Shown in pieces: positions 32,101 through 47,100 of a stretch of DNA of 64,000 bases. The notes beneath the pieces were generated by a model, which searched no databases, was not told where the DNA came from, and saw nothing but the letters and a program-made list of their open reading frames with translations. Numbering within the stretch: the stretch's first letter is position 1; each line of letters opens with the position of its first letter. Where the stretch lies: NCBI GenBank assembly GCA_033026295.1, contig CM065173.1, positions 9,672,517 through 9,736,516 of the forward strand, given 5' to 3'. Position numbers and translations under genes: made by a program. The stretch comes from Channa striata. Lineage: Eukaryota > Chordata > Actinopteri > Anabantiformes > Channidae.

Positions 32101-35100
32101 TATTATTTCTCAGCCTGGATAGTGTCCGATGTTTATATGTGACAAAATATATATTTCTTTTAAATTTTAGCGGTGCGGCCTAAATTTAGTAGCTGATTTG
32201 TTCTGCAAACATGGTTGCCATGTAATAAATAATGCATTCATCAGCCCTGTGCTGAAACATATCATAGTAAGACATTAAGAGCTGCCCATTTATTTGTCAT
32301 ATTTGGTTCTTTTTTTTACTTGCCTGCTTTCTACGAGTCCATGCACTGTGTGCCAGTGTGTATTGTTGAGGTTTGGTGCAAAGTCAGTCAGGTGTTGAAA
32401 ATACAGGCATGTTTAAAGAGGATCTGGGATAACACACAGGGACTGCATCGTGTAATCAGAGGATGTTAAACAAGCTTAAAACTGAAAGAAATACCAGTTG
32501 GTTTGCTGTTTTTTCCAGCCCAACACAAACATGTCATCAGCAATATGTCATAGTTGAATAGGAAGTATTGGGCATGCTGTAATTAACTGCTAGGATGCAT
32601 TTTGACTATACTTCTCAGAAACAACTGATAATGAGAAGAATTTTAATCCTGGAGGGTTTGGATAGCATTTCTTAGAGAAGACATTTTGACTTGTCGCAGC
32701 AGGAAAAGCATCTTAATTATGGCTCTGCTCCATTTTGGTGCACAGTATACAGAGCAAACAACTACTGCTGATTTGCTCTGCACACTAACCTGGTATTGAG
32801 AGCCAGTGGACACCTGTGAATACCACTCACACTGTGTGAGTCTGTAAGAAGTGTCGCAAGAACATGCAATAACATACATAATTTCTCCTTATTCTAAATT
32901 ATTAACATACTGAGATACAAGCATTCAGGTTGTTTTACAGAATAGCTATGAGGAATGGACTGACCCCAATGTTAAACATTTTTCTCGTTATATCTTTCCC
33001 ACATATTGTCATTCCTATCTTTTCTTTAGCGGAAAGATTGTGAAACAGTCTAGAAAGACACCTTCTGAATGAGTAATGCTGAGAGCAAGAGAGAAGAGTA
33101 TGACAACAAGTTAGTAGAAGGTGTTAAACCTCCTCCCTCTCCTTCTTCTACTGCTTTTCCCTCCACGTCGTACATCTGTTCAGCTGCCTCTAATTAGGGC
33201 TTTTACAGACGACGGAATTAAAATGGCCTGGAACCACACCGGCTAATGAGGCGCCATTGACAAGGTAGATCTTTCATGCACAAGTCAGTTTGTCAAAGTC
33301 TATCTTTCATTTACTGCCTTGACAGCCAAAGTTTGTTCAACACTTTGTCTCCCTTCACACCTGTTGACAGGCTTTAACTGAGATTTAAAGTGGGTGACTA
33401 AGTTGAACTGTGTTTGGTGAAGTTTGTGACATTTAACACTTGCAGTGATGGATTTTCTCAGGCAGATCATTGACACGTTTGCATCGTGCTACGGGTCCAA
33501 TTATTTTAACTACTCTATTGCTGGTAGTACTTCTGATATTACAGATACAGATGACAACAGCACAGTTGAAATATGTTACTTAGCTACCTATCTTTTTCCC
33601 CATGACCTTCAAAGATGTGGATACCTTGGTAAAATTCCATTTACTTTTTCATTGTAAATAGAGTTACTTTGTGTCATGATAAACATAATTGTAAGACATA
33701 ACTGTAAGACCAACAATATGTCAAGTATTCACACACCAAAAATGAGTCGTGTTCACCGGTGCCTATAATTTGCCTATAATTATCATCTCATCACTGCATA
33801 GTGGTTCTCATTATTTCACAAAAAAATGCATTAAGAATCATATAATGATTGGTAAAGCACAAGTAATCTGCACTAATGGTGGCAACCAAGTAAACATAAT
33901 ATGGAGAGTGATTAGTTATCAGGTAATGTACCTAATGAACTAGGAAGAATTGTATAAATGTAACAATGAAGTCAATCTAATTGCATCATTTAAATTTTTA
34001 ATCTCTTGTACTATGTGTAAATGAGAAAAGTAAACCCATTTTTATGGCTGACTGTGTCCTCCTGTAACTTACTCCATATGGTTATGTCGGCCATTTGTAC
34101 CATTAGGCTAAAACAACCAACAAAGATTTGTAAAGAGGAGGGTTTGGTCAGCAAAACACAGGACATTCTTTGGTAAAATCTGATGTCGTAATCATGTGAC
34201 GTACAGTATGTCATGATGTCTTTGTACCTAACCCAAGCCAAACTTGTGTTTGCACAGTTGTAAATCCAGTTCTTGGGACAGTTCTTGTAGTTTTTTAATT
34301 GTTGTTGTTCTTTGAAAATCAAAGTGTTAGGCCAGCCACCATTTAGCCTTGCAATGTGGCGGAGCTCTTTCAACACACACTCTTGTTGGTTGTATTAGAT
34401 TATAAGGACAAGCAACCTATACCTGCGTTAAAGTTGGAGGTCTTTTATTATTCTATGATGAGCTAGTGGCGAACACCAGCTGTAACGTTGTGGACGTTTT
34501 TTTTGAGTCATGTTCAAGTACTATATGATTTTTCCCCTCAATTTGTCTTTTGTTCTCCACCAACTTATAAAGGAAATACCTGGGGCTTTAATGATTTGAT
34601 TTTTGTCTGTGCTCACCAGCCCGTTGCTAACATTAGCTGCTGGGCATGTTTTTTACATGTTTTCAAATTGCGCCACTTTTCCATCATTTGGTATCTTGTT
34701 TTACCATCCACCACCATGTCCACCTCTGCATGAAATGTTATCACTTTAAATACTACAGCAGTGCTTTAGGGTCCAACTGTTGAAGCATCTGGGTGAATAA
34801 GAACAGTCTGCCTGGGCAGATACTGTACAGTGGGTGTGCAGTTATTTACAAGAGGTCTAAGAGCAACTTCCCTAAAAATTCACCCAACTATTGGACAGTC
34901 GACACTTTTATGAATTATTCAAAACTAAATGTAGGTAATCACATGCGTGCCAATGGTGGCTGCTTCTATCATTCAGTCAGTTGTGTATTTGAGGGAAAGA
35001 ATTGATAAGTTTTGCTTTTACAAGTATTCACCCAGATACACGACCATTTTCTACAAACACTAGAGAAAAAGGCTGCTATTCTATAATCATTTATCTCTCT

Positions 35101-38100
35101 TGGTAATTACATGGCTATTGTTCCTTAAATACAGCTTCATGAATATTCACTGTTTCCAAAGATAAAATAAGGCTTTTAGTGGCTGAGTGTGTACTTCCAT
35201 TTCTTGTTTGTGTTTCCATCAAAAGGTCTGCATCAAACCACAGGGTTATGTTCAGTGGCAAATGGATACAGATGATTGAAAAGCTTTTTTATGAGCAGTC
35301 AGAGAGGAGTGCTGGGAGGCTTTCTATCAAACGATGGTCACTAAAACGCTTAATGACCTGTGTCGACTATTAAAAATGCAAACTGGGTGCTAAGTGCTGT
35401 GCCCCTTCACTTATTTGTCATTTATCATACTATTCTCCAAACAAGCACATAAAAATGAGACCCACTGAGCTCTGTGACATGACAGACATCCTCACAAGAT
35501 ATTTGTCATGGTGGTTTGCGGATAGATGCAAAAGTGATTAAAGGTCAGACAAGAGACACTTGTCTGGCAGTTTAGGTGCATTAAGACACATTACATCACA
35601 CCGTGTGCCATAAGGGAGTGATGCTTTAATAAGTTGCAAGACGGCAGCTCATTAACTAACAAATCACTGAGTTTTTAACTGGTGGGTGCATTATAATCAC
35701 ACTCTTCTTTTAATTGCAGCAGCAGGTTTTTAATTTAGTTACCGGAAGCATTTATGTGCAGGCGGCTTGTTCCGAACAGGAATAGTTGTTGATGTAATAG
35801 ATGTAATCAGCTCACGTAGACAACAAATGATTGCATCAAATGTCCGGCTGAGGTGAGGTACACAAGGTCATTGAATGCAGCATACACAGACTTGGTTACT
35901 TTTTGTTTTACTTTGTTCATTAAGGCTGACTTGGTGCCAATTTCAGCCAATTTGTCCTTCATACTGTTGACATTTTAATCTTTTTTTGTAGAACTATTAA
36001 TTACTAACTCATTATGTCCCTCTGCTATAATTTGTGCTATTGCCCTGGGGTTTTTCATTTAAAGCTATGCTATAATTATAATTATAATGTAAAGCAACCA
36101 GAGGTAAGAATCACAAGGTTTGGAGCCATTAGTAAGTTAAGTATGACTAAGGCCGGCTAAAGGAGAGAGTGAGATGAGAACTTTGTGTTGAGTTTTGCTT
36201 GTCATTATTGTGCTTTCACAAACAGCACACACTGCCCCGCATTCTGTTTCTTTAAACAGTGCTGCCATAGTGACTGAAATACAAATCCTCTGGTAGCCCT
36301 TGGATGAAGGAATTCACATAGAGCTGCTCAGTGAGCAACATTGCAATTATACAGTAACTGTATCCCCCTCTTTTGGGAATTAACCTGGAGACACTGCCCT
36401 CACCTTCAGACATTTCACCTCAGAAACATCAATTTTCCCATTTTCTAATCCTCAAATTGTTGCTCCTCAGCTCTGAGCATCCAGGTACAAACTTGCTTGG
36501 TTTAGCAAAGCCAGCCAATTTAACACCTTGGCAATTTGTTTGGGATGTGTCCACAGACAGTTTTAAAGACAAGCTTTTAGTTTTGGCATGGTCGAAAGCA
36601 CATGGGTGGCATTAATTGAATTGTTCGGGAGGCAAACGTTTGACCGGGGGGGTTCGTCAGATTGAATCCTGTGAGAATTTCAGGGCATTGAATAAATCAC
36701 ATTCCTCGCCTCTTTCTCTAATGAGTAACAGCAGACCCGTATCTGTGTGAGCGAGAGCAGGATGATACAGGGAAAGAGGAGTTGTGCTCAGTAAACCCTC
36801 CCTTGGTAAACAGAGGTTGAAAGGAATATATTTTCATTACCCAGGGTCTCCACAGCAGCTGAGTCCGAAGGGTTACAAAGGCTTTGTGTGGTTGCAATAA
36901 TTATAGATCCAGGGCAACCCACTAAAAGAAATCAGTTTGTATGTGCAAGCAGGACCAGTGGACCTCAGCATTAAACCTAAAATAACCAAATTATTTTTGG
37001 CTATTTTTCTTGTTGCTTTGTTTGATGCTTTAGACCAAATCCAACTGCCATTGCTTAAATCACTTTAGAGATGTATTTATTTGTGTGTTGGAATTCAACA
37101 GTGGTTTGAGTGCATGAACATTTAAAAGAACAAACTTACTAAGTTTAGTACAGCGAGCACATGGGAGTCTATGTAACTTGGGTTTTCATGGTACAAATAA
37201 ACTGACAACAGGAGGAAGATGAATGAAGACAAAGTCAGAGTGTGATTTGGCTGTTATCCAAGTTGCAGGCTAAGTTTTCTGAGACTCCAGTGCAGATTGT
37301 GGTCCCAGATTAATTTAGAAACTGATAATTGAAAACATTATTGACCTTTTCCAAGCTGCTCATTGCAGATTTGATTGTTTCTGTATTGAAGCCAGGGAGC
37401 TACAAAGTGGATTATGATCAGCTATCAATCCTTTCAGCTATGTTCATTGCAAAACCTGGATCTTTGATCTGTCTTAATCGCAGTGCCTGGATCTGGTACA
37501 GCAAATCTGTCTTCCAATCTGGCTTGCAACAGATCAAACTGTAATTTTTCTCCTAACATCCAGCTGCCCAGCTCACAGATGTGACTACAAAGCAGCCTGG
37601 AGCTGCCGTCCACAGCTGCGGAGAGACATTTTAAAAAGATGTGGTTCATCTGTCAACGCCTGGTTTCCTGCCAGGAGGGCAGGTTAAGCCCGTCTCCCAG
37701 TGTTTGCCTGAGACATTTCACAGCGTTTTTTACTTTCTTTTTATGTGCTAAACTATCAGTCCATCCATTTAACAATAATTAAAAATGATATTAAGTTTGA
37801 CAGCTGACAAGGAAATTGAGGTAGATGGGGCATCCTGTGTTAATGAGGGCACAGGGCTTGATTGGCATTTGAAGAAGGAAACTGAGATGTACAGGCCTAT
37901 ACATGTCTGGAACTTGTGTGAACCCCGAGTCAGATAAAAATGAAATATACATTTCCATACATTACAAGTTTCAACCTTTATGTGAAAGCATTTGCTTGTT
38001 GGCGTCAGTTAGGGTCAGTGGTATTATGGGATGTCATTGGGCCCTTGTTTGGTTGCTTGTTTTTATTCCAAACAAATAGAAGCGTTGCAGAGTAACAGTC

Positions 38101-41100
38101 TAATGATCTAGTGAATGATAATTGTTTTCATTGTTATCTTAAATTAGAAACATTTACAGTACAATAATTGCATGCAGTTGTTGCTGCACTTAATTTCATA
38201 ACAAAAAAAAAAAAAACGGAGCTTTGATGTATTTATTCTTCCATCTTAGGACTTCCCTTTTGGCGCTGCCATCATAACTAAATGCAGGCTCAAGGCCTCA
38301 GACGTAGAATTCTGGAGGGTCAACACAAATAGACGGCCGTAGTGAAAAGACTGACACTCAATCTTCCTTTTTTCTCGATGCCAAACACAAGTGTGGGCAC
38401 TAATTAGAGGCCCTGAGAAATCATTCAAGGGTGGGGAACCATCGTAACCTGAGAAGAATCCGCTGTGCGGTGACAAGTTTCAGTCAGTGAGCTGGACGTG
38501 GCCAAAGCCTGAGGGGCTGAAAGGCTTTGGTGTGAGTGCATTTCACAGAGCCTCACATGTGCTGGCACAATACCTTGCATTTGCTATCATTAACGGCCTG
38601 CAGCTGTGGTTTTACAAAACCTTATCACAATTTGTAATCATTTCTCAGATAACACGTTTAAGGATATGTTTCATAGCAGTTATAGAAGTTAAACCTTTCC
38701 GGGGCTTCAGGGCTTCTTGTTTTAGTCCACACAGGCTATTTCAGTGGAAGAAATAATTTGGATCTCTGTGTATATTTTAGTAGTTTTATGAGCCAAGTTT
38801 AAGGCTCGTCATACTGTTCTTTTTCATCCATATCTGTTTTTATGTAATGATTTTCTAAAGGACCTTTTAAAGAGGAGTTGATTTTTAAAACAGCTTTATC
38901 ACACATACGCATTATCTGCTATAAGACCATTTATTTGTTTTCCAAACACTTTATTTTCACATCCTTTGTTTTTCACATATGCTTTTTGGGAAATAGTATA
39001 CATAGTACATGACATGCACAAACTAGTAATATATCAGGTTGAACCATCTGATCTTTTGCTTTGCCTTGTACAAGTGTCAGCAGATGTCCCTCCTGCCCAC
39101 CACTGAGGTCAGAGGTCGACCACTTTTCTGTCATGTGAGCTCAGCACCTAATGCAGCCAGCAGCATGAAAATGGAACATTTAATTACAGAGATCAATAAA
39201 GTATCACATTATCATGCAATGGCACAGTAGATCCAAGTGGTTTTTGTGGCTTCTGACCTCTTTACTTAAATGGCTTTAGCAGGTCAGAATTGTCGACCTA
39301 TAGGTGACAGGAGCTGCTACTGAAAAGGTTAAAAAGTGAAACAGACAGGAGCAGGGACTGGACCCCACTGACAAAGTAACAGTCACAAACTGGTCCGATG
39401 TGTCGCATTTTTCTATTTCTGTTGGGATGAAAACATAGAGATGAAACAGCTTGTCAAGGGCTCTGGTTGCGGCTGTGGATAATAACAGAGTAAGTGTTGC
39501 TTAGCCCACTTGAGGATTAGGGCCCAGCTGCATTTGCACATTTTGCATGTCTAATATATCTGCTGCTGCAGTTTTTAAAATATATATTTGGCATAAACAC
39601 TACAATAGAGTTTAAAACATGGATGTTTACTCACCAGCCATGGATAAATTTACAAAGTGACTTGGCAGATAATGGGGTGATGGAGCTTCTCTTCAGGCCA
39701 GCCAATTATACATTACTATCAGTTGTTTCAGTAATGACAAAAAAATATGTGTAGAAAAAAAAAGTTCTTTTCAGTTTGACTTACAATAAGTGAGTGGTGT
39801 AGAGGAATATTGTTTTGGTTAAGGGCACTTTAGCAGGACAGTAGTTGTGATTGTTGATTGATGTAATGATGAGTAACGTGTGTGTTTCTGCCATGAGATG
39901 GCTTCTTGTCTCGTGTCCAGTCGTGTGTGTAGAGATGAGCAAAAGTGTGCGGCTTTAATGATGCTGCCAATCAAACTGGGCTATGAAAATCTTCAAATGT
40001 ACAGAGAAATATTATTATTACTTCTTATCAAAATACACAAAGTGTAAGTTGACAACTCACATTGAAGTAAATAATTGAAGTGAATAAATGACTTTTAAAA
40101 TAATTTATCAGTGTCAAGCTATGCTGATGTATTGTCGTGTACTTTAACATGAATACGTAAAAAAGCCATTAATGTGATAAGAAGTGTGTGCTTTGGTGAG
40201 ACATGTAAATCACGCGCTTCTGTTTCTGCCTTCACTTCAGCCACTTCCTGAATGCATATACTAATATAAATCAGTACAAAAGGGTCCCATATAACTTAAA
40301 TTAATTTTTAATGTATGAAAGATTCCCGTGGCATTTTCAGCCTCTTTTTGCCTGATGGACTGTAAACCAGAAGGCAATAAATATCCTAAGCAGCGTCAGG
40401 AATTTACTGCACCGACCACTGCACCATATTAATAAGCAACAGATGTTGGAGTGATTGCATCGAGCATGAAAAGCCTGCATTGAAAAAAAGGGAATTCTTT
40501 GTTGGGTACAGTTTCATCACCTGGCCAAAGCGGCTTTTATTCCTTGGCTCAGGGGCTTTCATTCATTTTGATCAGAAAGGTAACCAAGCTGAAATTAAAA
40601 ACAATTTGGTTTTAGTGTCACACTGACTCAGGAATCAATTATCAGGCAGGAAATACCTGTCGTGAATGGTTATCTTTGATGCAGGAGGCTGCTGGGACAA
40701 CACTGGAATAGAACAATCTTTAGCCTATAATGTGTGAAAATAATAATTTGGCCAAGTTACTGAGAAAATACATCCCCTGTGGCAGTGTAATCCAAACCAA
40801 TTTCAGTTCAGTTGGGAATTTATTTTTTTATTTTTATTTTTTTTTTTAGGTTTAGTCAGAAACAGATGAAAGGAAAAATAATATCTTACCCACTTTAAAA
40901 GGCATCTTGTCTGACCTCATATCTTGAAGTGCAACCAGATACATCTATTGCTTTCCCAGGGATGAATAGCGGTGTGCCTTATTATAAATGTTCCTGATTT
41001 TACAGGAGAGATTGTTAACTATATCTTACAATAGAGCCACCAGATAAACTCCAAAGCTAAAGGCAGATGCAGTGAGACACAGATATAAAATTTTATATAT

Positions 41101-44100
41101 AAATTACATATTCATGTAGTGACCATAAGACATTCATGCAGTGGTGAATGCTTTTTTATTTCTCCTGCTCCTGTTTTATGAGAACAATGTGGAAAGACCT
41201 GTTTCCTGACAGCTAACATTTATTAATGCATCTGCATTGAGTGTATGCACATATGTATGAGTGCATGAGTTTTATGAATGTGAGGTGAAGACTTTTTTAC
41301 TAATTTACGTGTGATTGTTGTATGGCCTTTTGTGCCCCTTTTAATTTGTTTGTTAGTAGCAGTACTAGTACTAATTGTAGTAATATTGACATTGTGGCTG
41401 TTTAAGACTTGTGTATACTAATGAAACACTGTGCACATGTCCATAACCCTCTGCATGCTCGCTCAAGTTTTGTTTTGGCAGGGGAAAGGTTAATGTTTAA
41501 CAGCATGAATGGTTCACCCACTAATGTGTGAACAAAGCACAATGGCTGCACTGTATAGGGTCCTATTTATTCAGAGTCACTTCCTCCCTTAATAGTCGGC
41601 TCTACTTTCCTCACAGAGGAAAAAAGTAGGTCAAGGAAAAGTCATGTTTGAGGTAATTCACTCTAGGGGTCTGCTTCTCTGATCATTAGATGACATGGTT
41701 AACCCCGAGAGTGAGGTCATTTTCAAGTCAGAGTTACACCCAGAATCCGGCCCTACTGGTAGCGTGTCTGTGCAGTACAAGAGGATAAATCAGAGAAAGA
41801 CAATATCAATGGGAAAGGGAAAAAGGGAAAAGCATGAAAAGAGTATTGTATAAAAAAGTCTTTAAAGAAAACCTGTAAGAAAAACGGAGGAGGCTGATTT
41901 TTTGCTTTATTCTGCCTTATTCAAACACTGGTTTTCAGCTGATACATTCTGAAGGAGCTCAGTCTTAAGGAGTTTCTGATTTGATGCAAGTGAACAAAGG
42001 ATCGGCAGCAGAGAATCATTCAGATGTTTAATTCTTAGGCTTTCACGCACAAAGATATGAACCAAAGAGGAAACACATTGTTCCCCCACCTATGCAGCAA
42101 TTACTGGTGATGAGTTTGTAAGGACTAAGCTGGATATGTGAAGACTTTTTGGATTAAGTATGATTTTATTCATGCAGATCTTTGGAATACCTACTCATCA
42201 CGACCTAATGCTCTCATGTCAAGGCCTTTTTGTCTTCTTTCCCCTCTTTCTCTGTAACACCAAGCTCAAATTTTCCTTTCAGATTCTCGGCTTAATTTCC
42301 ACCATATCAAAGATGTCTTTCTGTCAACATTTCAAACATTTCCTCAAGCCCTATCTGATGTTAGAGGCCCAAACCCCTTTTCCAGAATAGTGGGGATGCT
42401 GTGTAAAATGTAAATGAAAAAAGAATGCTGTGATTTACAAATCTTCAATACCTATAATATCTATTTATGGAATGTTGAGACTCATTTTAAATTTAATGTC
42501 AGCAAAATGCCTCAGGAAAGTTGGAATGGGCTTGTTTACCAATATGTCGCATCACATCAAGACTGGACTACGAAGTCATAATGTGTGCTTTGGCATTATG
42601 CCAGTGCCATTACAAATGTTGTTTTATAACAAGACTCATTTTCCCTTTGCCATTTACGATGTCCACCCAAGTTTAAGCTGTCAAACATTATTCTCAATGT
42701 GTTGAACACAGAGTGATCAATCTCACTCCATCGTGAACTTCTGAAAGCCTTGGCTTGACTGGGATTCTCTTTTCATACCCAATCATAATACCAACTTGTG
42801 GCCAATTATCTTCAATAGTTGTGAGACTATCCTACAGGTGTGTTTTTAAAAGCCTTACACAAAACGTTTTTGAGATGCGTTATTGGCATTAGATTCTATA
42901 TGAGCATTTTTTTTTTAAACAGCAATTACTAATCTGAGTTTTAACATTTCATATCTTGCTGCTGAACTACTGACACTCAATTATAAGTTTAAAAAATGTT
43001 GCAAGTTATTCCTCTATCTATCTACCGTAAATTCTGGATTATAGAGCGCACCTAAATTTAAGCCACACCCGCTAAAATTTAAAAGAAATATATATTTTGT
43101 CACATATAAACCGCATCGGACTATAAGCCGCCAATATCCAGGCTGAGAAATAAGATATTTACATAGAAAGATTTTGTACCATAAGTGTTTATTCATACAC
43201 CTGAACCTGAATGGTGCCTGTAACACGGCAGTAAAAGAACTGATGTTTGCTGTTGTGCGTCTTGGGTTGCATGCACTAAGAACAAAAACTGGCGTTTTTT
43301 TGTTTGCAATGACTTCCACCTACAGCGCCCATCTGAGGGCTGCAGAAAAATTCATAGAAAAGCCGCATCTCTGTAAAAGCCGCATGGTTCAAAACGTCGG
43401 AAAAAAGTAGCGGCTTATAGTCCGGAAAATACGGTATATTTTACACAGTGTCCCAACTTTTCTAGAAATGTTCTTTGTATTGTGTATAATACGTAGCGTA
43501 CACATACTATTACACTTGCAATGAGACTGTATGTTACAGTACAGCCCGCAGTAATGGAGATGTAATTAAAAACATGTCCTTGTGATGGAGGGCCAACCTT
43601 TAACAACATAAAAGCCATTGGCTCCTGCTCCTAATTCGTTAAATTGATATAAAAACCTAGTGTGTTGTAGCAACTTGCATCATGGATTAAAAGAGCAATA
43701 CATTTTTTTCCATGACTTTCGCAATGACATCAAAGAAACAAAACCACAAAAACAACATGTTAGGTAGAGTTATTTGAATAGTATCATTCTGCTATTAGCC
43801 CCATGACAAAACATGCAGTCCTGAACCACAAACTATGGCTTTAAGCATCATTTTTCTTTTAATCCAATGCTGGATAAAATAATAGGATGTTCTGTTCACA
43901 AGCATTACATGTATGCTAAGAGAAAGTGGCTTTTATTCTGTAGGACAGTTTGTACTTAAGGCCAAACTCTTCACACAGTTATGAAAGAGCCCGATCAGAG
44001 AGAAGTCATGCCTGGGCTGTGTTTCTCTCTGCATCTGGCACGTCATTCGGCCTGTTCCCACCTGGCTCGCCACCAAACCCAAGAAAAAAACATCAAAGCT

Positions 44101-47100
44101 AGTACGTCTGTAATCTAAGGTGATGGTTTTGTCAAAAAAGTGCTATTGTTGTTTTATTTACTTAATCTACTTGATAGACAGAATTAGTTGTTATGCCAGG
44201 AGGGAAAGTCCAGATGTCATCAAGCTACATCTTGATTAAATTTGTGGATTTCATTGACTGAATGAAAGGTTGGATTCCTTCCTATAAACATCAAAAGCTG
44301 ATGTGTAAAGGAAACCAAACCAACAAAATGCACCGCTGCAATGCCAGGTGGTGGTGGAGTGGTTAGTGTGGCCTCCTGACAGCTAGTAGGTCCCCAGTTC
44401 AAATCCACCTGCCATCTGCAGCCTTTCTGTGCAGAGTTTGCATGCTTTTCCTATTCTCATGTGTTTTCTGTGCATACTTTGTTTTTCTCCCATAGTCCGG
44501 CCGATGATATTTTCATCACCCTGACTAGCTGCTGTTAGCTGTTAAATACAACCACAAAATACTTGATTAAAGCTGGTATGTTAGCATGTTAGCATAGACG
44601 TTTTACTGCAAGAAAGTTACTACAAGAACAGATGTCTTAGTGTGCACAAATACGTTATCTGGTAACGTTTCCAACTCAACATTTAAACATTAACATAACT
44701 GGATATGTTCATAAAAACTTTAATCCAGTTGTAATTGCATTTGCAGACACAGGGTTGACAAAGTAATGTAAACAGAACCATGTGTCAGAACAGTGGACTG
44801 TTTTTAGTGATGGCTGGTATTACTCTGTAGAGCTGGTATTTACAGATCTTGTAGTAGTGTACTACGCACTGCTAGTCTTATAAAAGTTACTGGCTTTATC
44901 CTTTAGATTATAAAAAAAAAGAGACACCAGCCAAAGTTTGTTTCCTCATATATTTTTAGTGACCGCTCCTTCAGACAGATTTGTTGTCCTTCGTGAGAAA
45001 GTCAGAGTTGCTGTGGAGCTGGTATTTGACATCATACAGGGTGAGGACATGGCACAAACTTAACCTGCCTGTGTTTTCGTTTCTATTGCAAGCAAGTAAC
45101 CTCAGAGTAAATTATGCCACTGGGCACGAGTCATGGCCTTAAATCAAATTTATGACAAAATAAAGAGTAATCAACTTCGAAATGGGTTTCATATATAAAT
45201 GTGTCTATATTAGCTGCACTGGGGAAACAGTTGCTCATCCATTTAATGCATTAACAACCTTGCAGTGGCATACTCCTTCTCCGGAGCACGTTAAAGCCCT
45301 GCTGGGTCCCCTGATGGCTGGACATATTGGATCGGTTTATGAAGACTGCATGCTCATCAGTAGTAAAAAACTAAATAGAGCTTAAACAAATAGAGGACTG
45401 GCGTGGTGTGGGATAAATGCATCAGTGTAATCTCTAAGAAAGTCATCAAAATTTCAACACAGAATGTTGATACAAATAATGGTTTATTTGCCCAGTGTTG
45501 ACATTATCATATTGTTATGCTGTCAATTTTGGTTATTTTAAATACACTCTGTGGGTGCATTTCTAAGTGCTGGGTGTGGAATTATATTTAAAAGTCAGTG
45601 TGGGTTTTGTCGCCCGTTGGTCTGTGCACTGCACTTTCAGGTCTTCTGTATATTTATATAATAGCTTGGTTTACAGATTGGAGGCAGCTATGGTAAGCTC
45701 TGGCAAAAGTGCATTTAATTAACTCCTAAAAATGTTGTGCGCATAGAAATAGAAATGGAGACCTCGTAGTTTATCACCAACAGATGTTAGAAATCAGTAA
45801 CTCCTGCAGTAACGGTAAATTTGGCTGTTGTTACTCACTTTCATAATACTGTTTTGAACCTAGTGACACTTTAGCTGGTAGCTAACAAGACAAAGTTGCT
45901 GAAATCCACATTTTTTGCCAACTGAGCCTAGCGCCCCTATGTCATGCACTGGAGCACAGCTAACTTTATTTAATGTGTTCTATCATTTTCACCAGATGAA
46001 TTTAACGCTGTCTTTAGGTGTTGTCATTCCAGTGATTGTGAGTCTCAGGTGGAAGCATCCTGGCAATTTTTCACTTGAAAGTGGTAAGGCCTGCTGGAGC
46101 CTGGAGGAACTGAGTGACAGCCTTTGTTATAATGATGAAATCCCTGCAGCAGCTGCTCCCAACGGGCTTTAAGTTCTTGATTAGAGGACCTTGGGGAAAC
46201 ACATCAGGCAGCATCCTGTTAAAAAGTGCCGCCGTTTGCACTGACCTTATGTTTAAGTGTAAGGAGCCATGACAACAAAAGCCACTTAAACACAAGACGT
46301 TATACAAAATAGAATACTGTATCCATGTTTAAAATTGTAGACTATTTCAGTCGCGCCTCTTTTGAAAGACTGGGGTATTTTTGGCTTTGGTGTCTCCCAT
46401 GATCTCAGCCCATTCTGTGAACTGACTCTTGGGCAGCCTGATTTGTTGCTGTAAAACAACTTTTACTTTTCACCCATTTCAGACTTTCCCTTACTCATGC
46501 CATCATGTGTCTACCCATCAACCTCATGAGTTTATTGGAGCGCTGAGTGAGAGTAGGTTGCGAGTCAGGTTTCTTTTCACGCGCCATGATCAGACTTGGG
46601 TGTGATTTCCATTATGCAATTAGCAAATATTGAATCTATCTATGTATTTAACACTTGTAAAGGTTCAATTATGGGTGTGTTTTCTTACATGTTACATTAC
46701 ATAATTTGTATTATTAATAATTAAATGTATTAATTATGAAGGTTGCCAGTTGTTTAATACTTTGCATGCTTCTTGTTTTTTTTTGTTTTAGGAGTTCAAG
46801 ATTCCCATCAGGAGAAGATCATATCAGTGTCTGGAGAGGGAATGATCCAGAGTCCAGACTTCCCACACACTTATCCTAGGAATACTGAGTTAGTCTGGCG
46901 ATTAGTGGCACCCAGCGAGATGCGGCTCCAGCTCATTTTTGATGAGAGGTTTGGTCTGGAGGACCCTGACGATGGCATATGCAAGTAAGACCACAGATAC
47001 ACACAGATCAAAATACCTTTACTGCCTCCAAAGGAAGAGAATGTCCGATTTGCTTTGTGCTAACATCCTGTCTGATGGCATGGAAATGAAATATACGTAT

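Larger units (their letters stand above)
20123..46791 (+). other. pdgfc intron 1 (26.7 kb)
   Basis: GTGAGT at the 5' end and ttttag at the 3' end. A long first intron is usual for this gene. Recognised content: Tc1-like remnants (22085-22809, 26010-26222), SINEs (24512-24680, 44341-44500), a CpG-rich patch with a donor (29090-29402), TIR elements (31726-32200, 42365-43466) and poly-A (38203-38216). The remaining sequence is AT-rich with no recognised gene. Some unique stretches (for example 33180-33370) may be regulatory. Confidence 0.85.

Noticed and set aside
33445..33657. Exon-like frame after an acceptor-like tgcag in intron 1
   Set aside because: The translated sequence matches nothing I know and no donor follows in a sensible place.
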